A stretch of DNA of 64,000 bases, from the NCBI GenBank assembly GCA_963575745.1, contig CAUYUJ010014616.1, positions 398,097 through 462,096 on the forward strand. Reading direction: 5' to 3'. Positions 11,831-22,955 of the stretch are shown here, one piece after another (positions within the stretch are counted from its first letter, which is position 1; each line of letters opens with the position of its first letter). Source of the stretch: Prorocentrum cordatum. Lineage: Eukaryota > Sar > Dinophyceae > Prorocentrales > Prorocentraceae. A model generated the notes under the pieces. It was not told the origin of the DNA and did not search any database. It saw nothing but the letters and a program-made list of their open reading frames with translations. A program made the position numbers and the translations under genes.

Positions 11831-11849
11831 CGGTCGTTGAGGTGGTTTC

Positions 11850-12080
11850 CGGCACCCTGGCGGGATCGGCCGAAGCCCCAGGGGGAATTCGAACCAAAAC
11901 CAGCATCGAAAGGATCTAGCACGCCGGGCACCCCTGTGGCAAGCCAACCTGGGGCGGCGGATCTGATGGCCGTCGGCCCATCCCGCCACCGTGCCTGGGT
12001 TGTGGGTCTGCGACCCCTTGGATGTTCGTTGGGATCTCGTGGAGGCCTCTCGGGGGCCCCCTCGAGGCAGTTCGGAGGCC
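11850..12080 (+). repeat. dispersed repeat of about 230 bp, copy 1
   Basis: Similar over its length, with indels, to 15485-15725. Shared blocks include CACGCC, GCCACCGTG and GGATGTTCGTTGGGATCTCG, and both copies run into CTTGG-rich sequence. No coding potential seen. Confidence 0.75.
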
Positions 12081-13330
12081 CCTGGGGGGCTGTTTTTGTG
12101 GTCCCTTTTGGGCCTCTTGGGGGCCTCGTGGAGCTCCTTCCCTTTCCCTTCGTCTGCGGTACTCATCTCTCCACGTGTACTGCGCTCATCTCTCCACGGG
12201 TACCCTGCGAGCGGGGCGCTGCCGCTGCCGCAGAGCGCCTGCCGCGCAGGGTTTCCGCAGTTTGCATGTTGTGGGGGCGCGTGCACAAGAATGTTTGCTG
12301 ATCGTGTTGTGTCGTTTCCTGTCCCCTCCGTAGCCTTCGGCTCCCAGAATCATTCGGGGAGCTTTCTGAGGGCGGCTGTCTGCATGCAGGGGGGGGGCCT
12401 CGCTCACTGGCGGTGGGCGGTCCTCGTGGTGCTGGCGGCGCTCCACGAGGTGCGGCGGCTCGCGCCTGTGCTTGCAGTGCCTGAGGCCGCGGCGGCCGAG
12501 TCAGGGGGCCCGAGCGTGGAGGCGGTCGCGGCTTCGACGCTGGACCACCTGGCTGCCCGAGGCTTCCCCACACCGCCTTCCCCTTGAAACGGAGGGGAGG
12601 CGCGCGGGCTGGATCCCGTTCAGTGCCTGGAGCCGCCCCCGGCGGCGCGTCGGTGCGAGTGTCCCGTTTTGGCGCACGCACGCGTAAAAAGAAGCCCTGG
12701 CGGCCTCCAGAGGTCTGACGACGACTACATCGACGACGTTCGATCGACGACGGCCGACGGCCTCCACCGATTTCCAGGATCGGGAAGCATCTGGAGGCCC
12801 CAGAACAAAAACAAAGCGCCCAAAACCGTGCAACCCTCCGATCACGTCAACAGAAAACGACCACCAGCACCACGACCACTACGACGACCACCCCAACGAT
12901 CATCACGACGGCGGCAGCGGCTGGGGGCGGCGGCGGCCGCGGGGGCGGCGGCGGCGGCGGCCTGGCGGCCCAGAGCCTTTGGGGGCCTCCTCGGCCACCG
13001 TGGCAGTCACGTCATTTGCGCAGCCAGGGAAACATTCGCGCCTTCCGACGCGTCGCGCGTCGACCTCGCACGGCTCCGCGACCGTCCTCGGACCCTCCAA
13101 TCATCCTTTAGAACGCCCAGCACCTCCACGCGCCAAGGGCGGCCTTTGGCTAGGGGACCTCTCCCCTAGGCAAATGGTATTTTATGGATCGTTGAGTAGC
13201 GCAAGGTCCAGTGACAACGACTGTACCGTCGGCTAGAACCTAAGCGCGGGTGGTTCGAGGTCTGAATTATTCAGGACTGATGATCAGGCGTCGTGTGATC
13301 TGAGGACAATCCAATTCGAACGCCCGCTGA
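12081..13330. other. no gene recognised; small GCG and ACGAC repeats
   Basis: GC-rich, without a convincing coding frame. It holds short (GGCGGC)n tracts near 12925-12965, ACGAC-type repeats near 12720-12760 and 12870-12900, and a small CTTGG-like patch at its left end. Confidence 0.5.
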
Positions 13331-13479
13331 CCATCTTTTTGGATCACCTTGGGAGCATCCGAGCCCCCCCGAAGGCCTCCAGAAACATAAAGCGCTCTCG
13401 CTTGAGGAGGAGGAGGCGACAGGAACTGGATTTATTCCGCTGCTCAATTCCTCAGAGAAAAACCCCCGACGAGCACGTT

Positions 13480-13680
13480 CCAATTCGGTCCGATCGGTCC
13501 GACTCGATTTCGGCCAGCCCGATCCGTTTCGATTTTCCAGCCGTCCGATGCGGCCCGATGCTCGCATGGCGTCATTGTGCATCCTGGCGCGTCCGATCCG
13601 ATTCCGATTCCGATTCCGTGCCGATGCGGCTTGATCCGATGCACACCCCGATCCGTCCAGATTTTCGATTCGATGCTGAC
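13480..13680 (+). repeat. degenerate TCCGAT hexamer repeats
   Basis: Imperfect repetition of TCCGAT and ATTCCG units, with the cleanest run near 13590-13630. Confidence 0.75.
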
Positions 13681-13940
13681 TGATCTTGTTGGGAGACTTC
13701 CTTGTTTGGTCAGGCTTTTTCGATACTGCCCCCCAGCCCTTACCTCACGGCCGGCTTTTCATCCTAAACCGTTTTGCGTTGGTATTTGGGTTTGGCGACG
13801 GATCCCAGAGCCAGAACGTGAGGAACGACCTCCGTCCAGGCATTTTCAAGACTTGGGGTGTCTGGGCCTGGGGGTCAAAATCGACTCCTGGTCATCTCCC
13901 GGCATGAGTTCTGGCCAAACATCTCGGGGGGAATCTGACC

Positions 13941-14150
13941 GTGGCCGCGAAGAGCTTCGCGGAGGCCCCCGGCCGAAAACGTCCCGAAACCTATCAATCC
14001 TCGATGTTCGACCCTCGATCCTTGAGCCTCGACTACCGACTACCTCCCGAGGAGGAGAGCGTGGAGGCCGCGACTGAGGAGGTCAAACCCAAGAAATTCA
14101 CCAAAAAGCAGATGGCCAAGCGCCGCCTCCAGATCGGCGGGGGCGCCTGA
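13941..14150 (+). CDS. possible short exon, Lys-rich end
   Basis: A frame of about 69 residues ends in EEVKPKKFTKKQMAKRRLQIGGGA (written here only as a landmark) before TGA at 14148-14150. It is less biased than its surroundings and looks like the C-terminal end of a basic protein. There is no ATG at the left edge, so it would have to be a 3' exon. No family recognised, and a chance frame is possible. Confidence 0.2.
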   Translation: MAAKSFAEAPGRKRPETYQSSMFDPRSLSLDYRLPPEEESVEAATEEVKPKKFTKKQMAKRRLQIGGGA

Positions 14151-14214
14151 GCGTTCCCGCGGTCTCTCGCGCGTGCCCGCCCCGAGAGCCGCTCGAGCAG
14201 GTCTGTCCAGTGAT

Positions 14215-14345
14215 TGAGCGGACCTGAGGGGAAGGAACGAAGGAAGGGAGGGGAGGGAAGGAGGGGGGAGGGAAGGAGGAGGGGGAGGGAAGGGAGGGGA
14301 GGGAAGGAGGGTAGGCAGGGGGAGGAGTAGGACAACCGGGAGGGG
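14215..14345 (+). repeat. G/A-rich microsatellite
   Basis: Repeats of GGGAGGGAAGGA type on the + strand. The stretch from 14346 to 14754 that follows holds no recognisable gene. Confidence 0.85.
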
Positions 14346-14754
14346 GAGGGGACACGGGGAGAGGGAGAGGTAGGGCGACGAGGACAGTGGGAGGATGAAG
14401 GAGGGACGAGGAGGACTGAACCCGTCGAGGGAGGAGGAGCAGGAGGAGGATACAGGTGGAGTGCGCAGCCCTTACGGGCGTCTGGTCCTTGTATGCAGGG
14501 TGTGCATAATGATCTTGCAGTGGTGCTTGGGGTCCCTGTCTGAGGGGCGGCACCTGACTGGCGGCCACCACATAGCTCATATGTTTGGACATCAGTGAAG
14601 CGGGGTGAAGGGAGGCGAGTCTCGGTTCATGTTTGAAAAGGGGATGAGGACCTCTTGACCCAGCAAGGAGAATTGCGCAAGGGAGACGGGAGGACGTGAG
14701 GGGGGAGGCCCGCCGCGCGCTCGCGTTCCCACCTCGGCGACGGTGGGTAATTAA

Positions 14755-14895
14755 GGGGAGGAGGAGGAGGAGGAGGAGGAGGAGGAGGAGGAGGAGGAGA
14801 CTGGAGACTGGGGAGGAGAAGGAGGAGAAGGAGCAGGAGACTGGGGAGGAGGAGGAGGAGGAGGAGGAGGAGAAGGAGGAGGAGGAGGAGGAAGA
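14755..14895 (+). repeat. (GGA)n microsatellite
   Basis: Nearly pure GGA/GAG repeats with small interruptions. Between here and 15250 I see no gene. Confidence 0.9.
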
Positions 14896-15254
14896 AGATC
14901 ACCGCGTCTGACAGAATTCTGACTGAATGGTTATGTTTCTTGCTGTTGACTGCTTCCAGCCCGTGACGCCTGTTGGCCCTCTCGGATTAACATATAGAGA
15001 GTGATGGGATAGCAAACACCACCGGGCGGGCATTGCCGCTCCTGGGGTGATGGCAAGTGCTTGAACAGTTTAACGCAGTATGGCTGGGAGGGGAGGATGG
15101 GCAGGGCTTCTGGAAGCCTCGCGCTATGTATTCTGAATGTGCTCCTCATTCCCATTACGCAGCACATGACACAGCTCTCTGTAGCGGACCTGTCCAATAA
15201 AACAGATATGCATTATTTAATCGCTTCGCTCATTCCGCCGGCCCTCGAGCGCTC

Positions 15255-15475
15255 TATGGGGCCTCTTTGAAGCCTCTTGGGGGTCTCTTTTGGGCCTCCT
15301 AGGGGCCTCTTGGGGGCCTCTTGGGGGTCTCTTGGGGCTCCTTGGCGGCGTCTTGGGCCCCCCTTGGGCCTCTTGGGTGGCTCTTGGGGGCCTCTTGGGG
15401 CGGGGTAGTCGAGTGCACCCCCTTCGGAGGCCACGATCCTCGTGTGGGGTGTCGAAAAAAGGCCCTCAAAACCAT
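15255..15475 (+). repeat. CTTGG block ending in a satellite-like core
   Basis: GGCCTCTTGGGG-type units run to about 15405. At 15431-15455 the sequence CACGATCCTCGTGTGGGG then TGTCGAAAA resembles the GTGAGGGGTG...CGAA core of the 89-90 bp satellite; a closer relative lies at 28036-28065. Confidence 0.6.
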
Positions 15476-15484
15476 CTCTGATCC

Positions 15485-15725
15485 GACCCTGCCGGGGATC
15501 GCCCAGGGTACTTTTCGCCGGGGGACCCCCAGGGGCCGCCCCGCGCGCGCGAACCAGAAGTATTATTTAGCAGTTACCGGAGATCTTAGCACGCCTCTGG
15601 CCCGTTGGGCCGGCGAATTAGATGGCCTTCGGTCCACCCTGCCACCGTGATTGTGGGTCTGCGGCCCTTTGGATGTTCGTTGGGATCTCGTGGGAGGCTT
15701 CTCGGGGGCCTCTCGGAGGCAGTTT
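15485..15725 (+). repeat. dispersed repeat of about 230 bp, copy 2
   Basis: Second copy of the sequence at 11850-12080, with small insertions and deletions. Confidence 0.75.
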
Positions 15726-16080
15726 TGATGCATCTGGGAGGCTGTTTTGGCGCCTCATGGGGCATCTTTTGGACCTCTTCGCGGCCTGTCTGGACCACCT
15801 GGGGGCCTCTTGGGTCTCTTGGGGCCTCTTGTGGGCCTCTTGGGGTTATCTTGGGGTCTCCTGCAGGCCTCTCGGGGCCGAGGGCTTGAAATGTCCGTTC
15901 GGGTCCCCGTCTGGGCCCCTCTTGGAGCCGTTCTGGGGGCATCTTGGGCCGTCTTGGATGCCTCTTGGGCCGTCTTCGCGCCCTGTGGGGCGGTCTTGGG
16001 GCCATCTTGGAGGCATCTTGGGCCGTCTTGAGGCGGTCTTTGGGGCCTCTGAAGCCGTCTTCGAGCGTCGGGAAGCCGAA
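15655..16080 (+). repeat. CTTGG-rich degenerate repeat block
   Basis: Units such as GGGGCCTCTTGTGGGCCTCT and GGAGGCATCTTGGGCCGTCT. The next 600 bp (16081-16690) hold no recognisable gene. Confidence 0.8.
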
Positions 16081-16774
16081 ACGGCGATAACGCCAAATCC
16101 TTCATAGTCCTAACGAGCATTAATGATTCATTGGCTTGCGCCGCACCGCCGACCCCTTGGGGCGGCAGCAAGAGTGAAAGACAGAATTCGCGGAACGCGC
16201 GCGATCGCTGGGCAATCTTGGGGTTTCGGCCTGTCCTACGTAGCGTGTGGGGTTCCAGGGGAGGCCTTGTAGGGGATTGTTTTGAAGTTCTTCGTGGTCT
16301 TATGTGAGTTTCTTGGGGCCTTCACGGGGCCTGTCCCAGGCCTCCTTTTCCACCTCCTGGATAGGCTCGGGGATCGTTGAGACCCAGCTGGGGTTGCGTC
16401 CGGCCAGAAGTTCGAGAGTGGACCCAGATGTGTCGACGAGGAGCTTCCTGAAGGCCCTGAGGGGGCGGAGAGCGCCCAAGAACTAGGAGTCTCATGCCTC
16501 GAGCCTCGATCCACCCCGTGTTCCTTCCTTTGCGAAGGGGTGGCGCCGGCCAGGGAGGTCGATCCTCATCCCGGACTTTCGGCGGTGGTCCCCGGCACCG
16601 AAAACGGTTCCTGGAGGCTGAATGCGAGGAGATGCTTCGGGTGGTCGAACGACCTCGGAAATATGTGAGACATCGGTGGCGACGACGAAATGTTTTTTCT
16701 TTTTTCCCTCTTCCTCATCCTCCTCCTCGTCCTTCTCTTCTTCTTCTCGATCGAGGTAGATGCCCGCGGCAGTT

Positions 16775-16803
16775 TATCTCTCTATATATATATATATACA
16801 CAT
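16775..16803 (+). repeat. short (TA)n tract
   Basis: TCTCTATATATATATATACA in an otherwise GC-rich setting. Confidence 0.85.
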
Positions 16804-17019
16804 ATCGAAGACGCATACGGCGAATCACCGCCGCCCCTGCCTTTTTGGAAGCGCCTATGTGGCCGAACGTTGAGGCCAGACCTGCCAAGCTCTGAGACTA
16901 CGATGCTGGCTTTGCCGTTGGAATTAATTTGTGCCGGTGATCTGTCGATCGATTTATGCCGATCATCGAGCGATGTCGACCGATCGCTGTCGACCATACA
17001 CCGTGCTCGACCAATTGAT

Positions 17020-17330
17020 CCCGCTCGTTTTCGCACTCGCCGCAAATCATCTCAAACATTGTCGTGCTCGTCGCAGACGATCATATGCGCGTTTTTCGCA
17101 AAAGGATCTCGACTCAATTCGCGTTCGTCGCCGATGATCTCGACGTTTTTTTGCGTTTCGCCGCAGATGATCTCGAAATGTTCGTGTTCGCCGCAGGTGA
17201 TCTCGACCTTGTTCGCGCTCGCCGCCAATGATCTCGATCGTTCTCGCTCTCGTCCTGCGCGATCTCCAACAAACCCGCGCTCATCTCACGCGATCTCGAT
17301 TGTCTCGCGTTCGTCCGACCACGGCTCCAA
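17020..17330 (+). repeat. 34-35-bp minisatellite with GATCTCGA
   Basis: Diverged units with GATGATCTCGA followed by TTCGCGCTCGCCGC-like sequence. Clear units start near 17132, 17166, 17201 and 17228, and weaker ones extend to both sides. Confidence 0.7.
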
Positions 17331-17439
17331 GTTCACACGCGCACGCAACTGAATCGCCAACATCGCATTATCCTGGCGAGAGACCCAATTATATATTATA
17401 TAGCAGTCGTGGGTGACGCAGTTGCGAATATCGTTTGCG

Positions 17440-17688
17440 CTGGAGCCCCCCATGGGGCTACGAAGCTCGTGTGAGGAGTATGCCGAAATTGGTGCGGGGC
17501 CGTCATGCGAACGCTGCCACTGGGGCCTTCGTTAGAGTTAGAGGGTAGAGTATACGAGTATACTGTATACTGTGCATTATGGGGCTGTGGGCTATGGGCT
17601 ATGGGCTATGGGCTATGGGGCCACGAAGCGTCAGAACGTGTAAAGGGTGTGCCGAAATTCGTGCGGGGCCGCTACGCGGACGCTGCCA

Positions 17689-17695
<7 letters not shown>
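17440..17695 (+). repeat. two isolated, diverged satellite monomers
   Basis: 17440-17530 and 17615-17690 match the 89-bp monomer (GGGGCYACGAAGC, GTGCCGAAATT, GACGCTGCCA). Between them lies a GCTATGG heptamer run (17589-17620). Both monomers are in the orientation of array A. Confidence 0.8.
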
Positions 17696-17721
<26 letters not shown>

Positions 17722-18265
17722 TCGTCGCGTCGTCGTCGTCGTCGTCTTCGCTCCCTTGCGCTGCTTCAGGCGCCAGGGGGTCCCCCCAGAGGGCCGAAGA
17801 CGACGACGACGACGACGACGACGAAGGCGACGGCGATGACGATGGCGACGGCGGCGGCGGCGGATCTCATCCGTCCTCAACCCTCAACCCCGAACTTCAC
17901 GATTGCCTATGTATGGCTGCTGCTCCTCCGCAGCCTCCTTGACGCCGCACGTTTGGCCCTTCTTCCTCGGGGGGGGGGCGGCCTGCCGGATGCCGTGGCG
18001 GTCGGATTTCTCCGAGGAGGAGGACATCCACGGGGAAGAGGTGGGGGTGGCACAGAACGCCCCCCCTCCCCAGAGCCCAGAGGAAGAGGAGGATAATGAG
18101 GAGGAGGAGGAAGAGGAGGAGGAGGAGGAGGAGGAGGAGGAGGAGGAGCAGGAGGAGAAGCGGGAGGAGGAGGAGGAGGAGGAGGAGGAGGAGGAGGGCA
18201 CCGAGGAAGGGCCCCAAGGAGGAGAAGGAGAAGAAGGAGGAGCAAGAGGCAAGAGAAAGAGGGCG
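17690..18265 (+). repeat. trinucleotide microsatellites (TCG, GAC, GGA)
   Basis: (TCG)n at 17690-17750, (GAC)n at 17800-17865 and a long (GGA)n at 18085-18200, with short unique stretches between them that show no gene. Confidence 0.9.
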
Positions 18266-18284
18266 AGAGTTCTGGGTTTCCTAG

Positions 18285-19517
18285 GTCGGCGAGGCTGCGG
18301 CAGCCGATCCAGAGTTGGCATCGGCATCGAGAGCCGATCCAGAGTTGGCATCGGCATCGGGAGCCGATCCAGAGTTGGCATCAGCATCGAGAGCCGATCA
18401 AGAGTTGGCATCAGCATCGAGAGCCGATCAAGAGTTGGCATCAGCATCGGGAGCCGATGCAGAGTTGGCATCGGCATCGAGAGCCGATCAAGAAGATGAC
18501 CGGCCAATTCGTCGACAGCGAGGGCGCCAACCCGGTCAGAGAGTCGGCCCATGCAACACAGCCCGCCGGAGACAAATGTTGTTGACACTAGGCATGGCCC
18601 CTGCAGCTGGTCCAGAAGCTCACGCCCCCCGCCCACGACCACGACCAGGTACGAGGAAACGAGATTCATCAGGCCGTTATGTTCTCCAGCACGTTACCAT
18701 TGCCGACAGTTTGCCTCTGGTCGCTCGTGTGGACCTTGAGTTGGTGCGAGCTGCCATTGCCCTGAAGAAGATTGATTTTCCCCCATCAAGCATTTTCGAT
18801 CTCGCGGAGAAGGTCGACGCTGAGGCAGGGGCGGCTGTGGCAAGAAGTGCGACGCACGACAGCATGTTCAAGATCGCTTCGCACCTCCTCGACCCTGAGT
18901 GTAAGAATCGCGCCAAGGACTGGCAGATCAATTTTACTGCTGCAATGATGTACCTGGATGTGAATCGCCAAACTGTCAAACGCACCAGGAAGGTCACGGC
19001 TGGGTCCCTTGCCCTGTGTAGTTTCCGTGACCAAGAGCAAACTTTGTACGAAGTGTTCGCTGCGATTGATGCCGGCGCCCTCCGCCCAGTGTTCTATATC
19101 GAGCGTTTGATGTACGACGAGACGCCTCTCAAAACACGGGTGCAGGATTCTTCCGGCGTGGCGAAACTCCTCCAGAGCGAGTTTGAGTGGGCCATTTGTT
19201 TGCAGGACGTGACCACAGGAGCCCACATGGTTTCACAGAGTTGGCGGCCGACGTGGGTCCAAGCAGTTGATCGAAACACTGCCGAGTGCCTCCTCGCGGC
19301 AACCACATCAATACAACATCGGCATCCCATGGTGGACCAAATATTCAAGGACACGCCCAAGCTGCTACTCGCAACGACCGACGATTACACTGGCAACGAC
19401 CGCTGCGAGAGAGCACGTTCGCTCGCGCATCCAGACTGGGTTACCTCGAGGCTTCCTTGTTTGGCTCACAAGTCCGTCACCGTCGGCGCCAAGACGAACT
19501 CCTTGGTCATGGACGAC
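18285..19517 (+). CDS. transposon-like gene, exon 1 (decapeptide repeats plus conserved domain)
   Basis: The frame opens after a TAG at 18282-18284; TTTCCTAG there would also serve as a splice acceptor. It begins with about six copies of a 10-residue repeat (RADPELASAS) encoded by a 30-bp tandem repeat. A conserved-looking domain follows (IALKKIDFPPSSIFDLAEKV, INFTAAMMYLDVNRQTVKRT, YIERLMYDETPLKTRV, LLATTDDYTGNDRCERA, LPCLAHKSVTVGAKTN). The spaced acidic motifs and the late Cys-x3-His recall an RNase H-fold transposase, but I cannot assign a superfamily. The frame runs on to a TGA at 19539-19541. A phase-0 donor GTAACT at 19518 would join the exon at 20363. No convincing initiator ATG is seen. 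Confidence 0.55.
18303..18492 (+). repeat. 30-bp coding tandem repeat
   Basis: Six and a half copies of a unit beginning GCCGATCCAGAGTTGGCATC. Copies differ mainly at CGG/CAG and CCA/CAA. They encode a decapeptide repeat in the exon above. Confidence 0.9.
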
Positions 19518-20362
19518 GTAACTGGTCTTACCAATTCTTGACGCTTCGCGTATCCGACGTCGACGCATCACGTATCCCCACCAGCCACCAGCCACCAGCC
19601 ACCAGCCACCAGCCCAGAGAGATGCTTAGCGCTTAGCCGCTTAGCCCTTAGCCCTTAGCCCTTAGGCGAGGGGTTGGCTTGACCAGGGAAGCGTAGCGCG
19701 TAGCAGCATGCAGTGAGGCAGCATGCTGCGCAACGAAAAGGGCCCCGAAAGGGGCCCAAGGGCCAAAGGCCAAGGGGGCTCAAGATTGCCACGCGGGAGT
19801 TCCATGAGGGGCCCATGAGGGCCCCAAGAAGGCTCCAGGAGGGGCCCGACGGGTGTAGGGTGTAGGGTGTAGGTTGTAGGTGTGCAGGTGTTTAGGTTTA
19901 AGTGTTTAAGTGTGTAAGGGTTAAGTTTAAGGTTTAAGGGGCCCGAGAAGGCTCCAAGAGGGGCCCACGATAGCCCCAAGAGGGAAGGGGGCAAGCATAT
20001 AATGCACCAACCGGAGCCCACAAGTGCATGATTGCTGGGGCCCTCCTGTGTCCTGGGGCTTTCTTGGGCTCTCCCGGGGCCGTCTTGGGGCCCAGGGCCC
20101 TCCTGGGCCGTCGTGCGGCCCCCTTGGGGCTCAGGGCCTAGGGCCTAGGGCCTAGGGCCTAGGGCCTAGGGCCTATGACCAGTGCCGAGAGGGCCCCAAG
20201 ATGGCCCCAAGAGGGGCCCAGGGCCCAGGAGTCAGCTGGCACATGACTGCCAGGGCCTCCTGGGAGAATGAGCTCCCAAAATCACTTCGCGCCCTAGGCC
20301 CTAGGCCCTAGAGCCCAGAGGGCCTGTGAGATTTCCTGCTGTCGTTGATGCACGTCGGCCAG
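19518..20362 (+). other. intron-like stretch made of short tandem repeats
   Basis: Bounded by GTAACT at 19518 and GGCCAG at 20357-20362, phase 0 on both sides. It contains a dispersed element (19543-19610), (CCACCAG)n at 19570-19605, heptamer runs of CTTAGCC (19623-19668), GTAGGGT (19855-19885) and GGGCCTA (20133-20175), and CTTGG-like sequence. The splice sites are predicted by eye only. Confidence 0.4.
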
Positions 20363-20537
20363 ATGCAGTCTTTCAAATTCGAGCTAGAGAATGTCATATC
20401 AGATAAGTTTGACATCATGTATGCGGACCGTGCCCTGGTTTTGAGCGACGAAGCGGTGGCGTACAAGAGGTCATTATTGTCGGCATTCTGTTCAGGGTCT
20501 GCACTTGGGCCTGATGCGACGCACCTACAGTCGAAGA
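20363..20537 (+). CDS. transposon-like gene, candidate exon 2
   Basis: About 58 residues (MQSFKFELENVISDKFDI, YADRALVLSDEAVAYKRSLL) of ordinary composition, between a possible acceptor CGGCCAG and donor GTAAGG at 20538. The preceding exon joins it in phase 0. Without splicing the frame soon runs into a G-rich tract. Function unknown; membership of the same gene is inferred from phase and order. Confidence 0.4.
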
Positions 20538-20956
20538 GTAAGGTGATTCACTTGAGCCTCGGGGGGGCAGGATGCGGAAAAAGAAGAGGAGAGAGAGGGC
20601 GGGAGGATGGGGGGGGGGGCAGGGGGAAAGGTCCAGAGACCGGATAGAGGATAGAGGATAGAGGATAGACGATAGAGCGTTGAATCACGCACTGGGGCGA
20701 GAGGGGGGCCGATGGAGGTGCCAGCGACAGAAGTCAGAGATCCACTAGTTGGGTTTTCTCTGGTGTAATGTGTAATATGGAATCAAAGGATTCACGCTTC
20801 GCGTAAGCCGTAACCCGCAACCCGTACCCCGTAACCCCGCCAGCCCATTCGGCAGCCTTGCCCATGAGAGCCGACGGGAAGCGGCGGACACATATAGTGA
20901 ACCAACGTGGGGGGCTCTTTTGGAGGGTCTTGGGTCTTGGGGTCCTCTTGGGGCTC
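20538..20956. other. non-coding, with GGATAGA heptamers and a dispersed element copy
   Basis: Contains purine-rich sequence, (GGATAGA)n at 20645-20680, and at 20788-20900 a copy of an element of about 100 bp that starts TTCACGCTTCGCGTA. Other copies begin near 19543 and 27030. Confidence 0.6.
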
Positions 20957-21014
20957 TTTTTTCCCAACCATCCTGTGGTGTTGGGTCCTCGTTTTGAAGA
21001 GACGGTGCCCCGCG
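20957..21014 (-). repeat. 58-bp anchor sequence, inverted copy
   Basis: Reverse complement of 1423-1480, matching by eye over essentially the full length. It is followed by (TTCC)n and (ATC)n microsatellite at 21015-21091. Confidence 0.9.
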
Positions 21015-21091
21015 TTCTCCTTCCTTCCTTCCTTCCTTCCTTCCTCCCGCTGCCTCCTCCCCCCTCCCATCATCATCATCATCATCATCAA

Positions 21092-22470
21092 CGCCCAATT
21101 CGGCACACCCCTCACACGTTTCGCGGCTCCATAGGGAGCTCCACCGAAGGCCCCAGTGGCCGCGGCCGCATGCGTCACCCACACCCATTTCGGCACACCC
21201 CTCACACGTTTCGTGGCTCCATAGGGAGCTCCACCGAAGGCCCCAGTGCCCGCGGCCGCATGCGTCACCCACACCCATTTCGGCACACCCCTCACACGTT
21301 TCGTGGCTCCATAGGGAGCTCCACCGAAGGCCCCAGTGCCCCGCCGCATGCGTCACCCACACCCATTTCGGCACACCCCTCACACGTGGCTTCTCCACCG
21401 TGCCCGCTCACCCATACACCCCTCCACGGTGGCTCCATAGGGAGCTCCACCGAAGGCCCCAGTGCCCGCGGCCGCATGCGTCACCCACACCCATTTCGGC
21501 ACACCCCTCACACGTTTCGTGGCTCCATAGGGAGCTCCACCGAAGGCCCCAGTGCCCGCGGCCGCATGCGTCACCCACACCCATTTCGGCACACCCCTCA
21601 CACGTTTCGTGGCTCCATAGGGAGCTCCACCGAAGGCCCCAGTGCCCGCGGCCGCATGCGTCACCCACACCCATTTCGGCACACCCCTCACACGTTTCGT
21701 GGCTCCATAGGGAGCTCCACCGAAGGCCCCAGTGCCCGCGGCCGCATGCGTCACCCACACCCATTTCGGCACACCCCTCACACGTTTCGTGGCTCCATAG
21801 GGAGCTCCACCGAAGGCCCCAGTGCCCGCGCCCGCATGCGTCACCCACACCCATTTCGGCACACCCCTCACACGTTTCGTGGCTCCATAGGGAGCTCCAC
21901 CGAAGGCCCCAGTGCCCGCGGCCGCATGCGTCACCCACACCCATTTCGGCACACCCCTCACACGTTTCGTGGCTCCATAGGGAGCTCCACCGAAGGCCCC
22001 AGTGCCCGCGGCCGCATGCGTCACCCACACCCATTTCGGCACACCCCTCACACGTTTCGTGGCTCCATAGGGAGCTCCACCGAAGGCCCCAGTGCCCGCG
22101 GCCGCATGCGTCCCCCACACCCATTTCGGCACACCCCTCACACGTTTCGTGGCTCCATAGGGAGCTCCACCGAAGGCCCCAGTGCCCGCGGCCGCATGCG
22201 TCCCCCCCCACACCCATCACCCTCACACGTTTCGTGCACACTCCACCGAAGGCCCCCGTCCCGCGCCGCATGCGTCACCCACCCCATTTCGGCACACTCC
22301 CTCCACACGCTTCGTGGCTCCATAGGGAGCTCCACCGAAGGCCCCAGTGCCGCCGCCGCATGCGTCACCCCACCCATTTCGACACCCCTTTCGTGGCTCC
22401 TAGGGAGCTCCACCAAGGCCCCAGTGCCCGCGGCCGCATGCGTCACCCCCACCCATTTCGGCACCCCCCC
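21092..22470 (-). repeat. 90-bp satellite array B (about 15 monomers, inverted)
   Basis: Same family as array A in reverse complement, with an exact 90-bp period over most of the array (for example 21481 to 21571 to 21661). Each central monomer contains the NotI octamer GCGGCCGC and GCATGC. The monomers decay towards both ends, with truncations at 21340-21420 and after 22200. Because 90 is a multiple of three and the unit has no stop in several frames, ORFs of up to about 600 codons run through it on both strands; these are artefacts. Confidence 0.95.
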
Positions 22471-22486
22471 CGCATTTCTCGCACGG

Positions 22487-22955
22487 CAGGGGTCATCACC
22501 ACGGTGGCGTGCCAGGGGCGCACCATGCGCGAAGGCGACGGGGCGGGGGAACGGCGCTCCGGGGGCGGCCAGACCTCCGGGGCGCGAGCAGTCCGCGGCC
22601 AGACCATCTCTCGGTCCTGTGGACTCTCGCCCTGGGCCGTCGGCTGCCCGGCGCGCTGCTCCCTCGGTCGACGTCGCCCAGGCGTGATCCTGGATTGCGG
22701 CCGCCACGAGGTAGGGGGCGGCAAGAAGGAGGACGACGACTGGTGGCTGGAGCTCTACGTGCTGCTTTCGCGCGCCACGCGCCACGAGGACCTCCTGCTC
22801 ATGCGGGCGCCGCGCATCGAGTTCTTCCTGGCAGGGCCGCCGCGGGGCTTGCGGAAGCAGCTGAGCAGTTTGCGGCGCGCACGAAGCGGTGCAGGAGGGA
22901 AGCGACGGCCCTCGCCAGGGAGCTCGGCTTCACCGAGTTCATCCGCGAGGCCTGA
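22487..22955 (+). pseudogene. superfamily 1 (Pif1/RecD-like) helicase C-terminal remnant
   Basis: Directly after the satellite, one frame reads GVITTVACQGRTM, like helicase motif V with its QGxT, and later PGVILDCGRHE and ELYVLLSRATRHEDLLLMRA, which fits motif VI (YVxLSRA) of SF1B helicases, then FFLAGPPRGLRKQL. The middle (about 22530-22680) is not recognisable and may be intronic or decayed. After RKQL the frame shifts by one, and the C-terminus (QFAARTKRC...ARELGFTEFIREA) ends at TGA 22953-22955. All upstream helicase motifs are missing, so this is a 3' fragment or last exon cut off by the satellite array. Confidence 0.6.
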
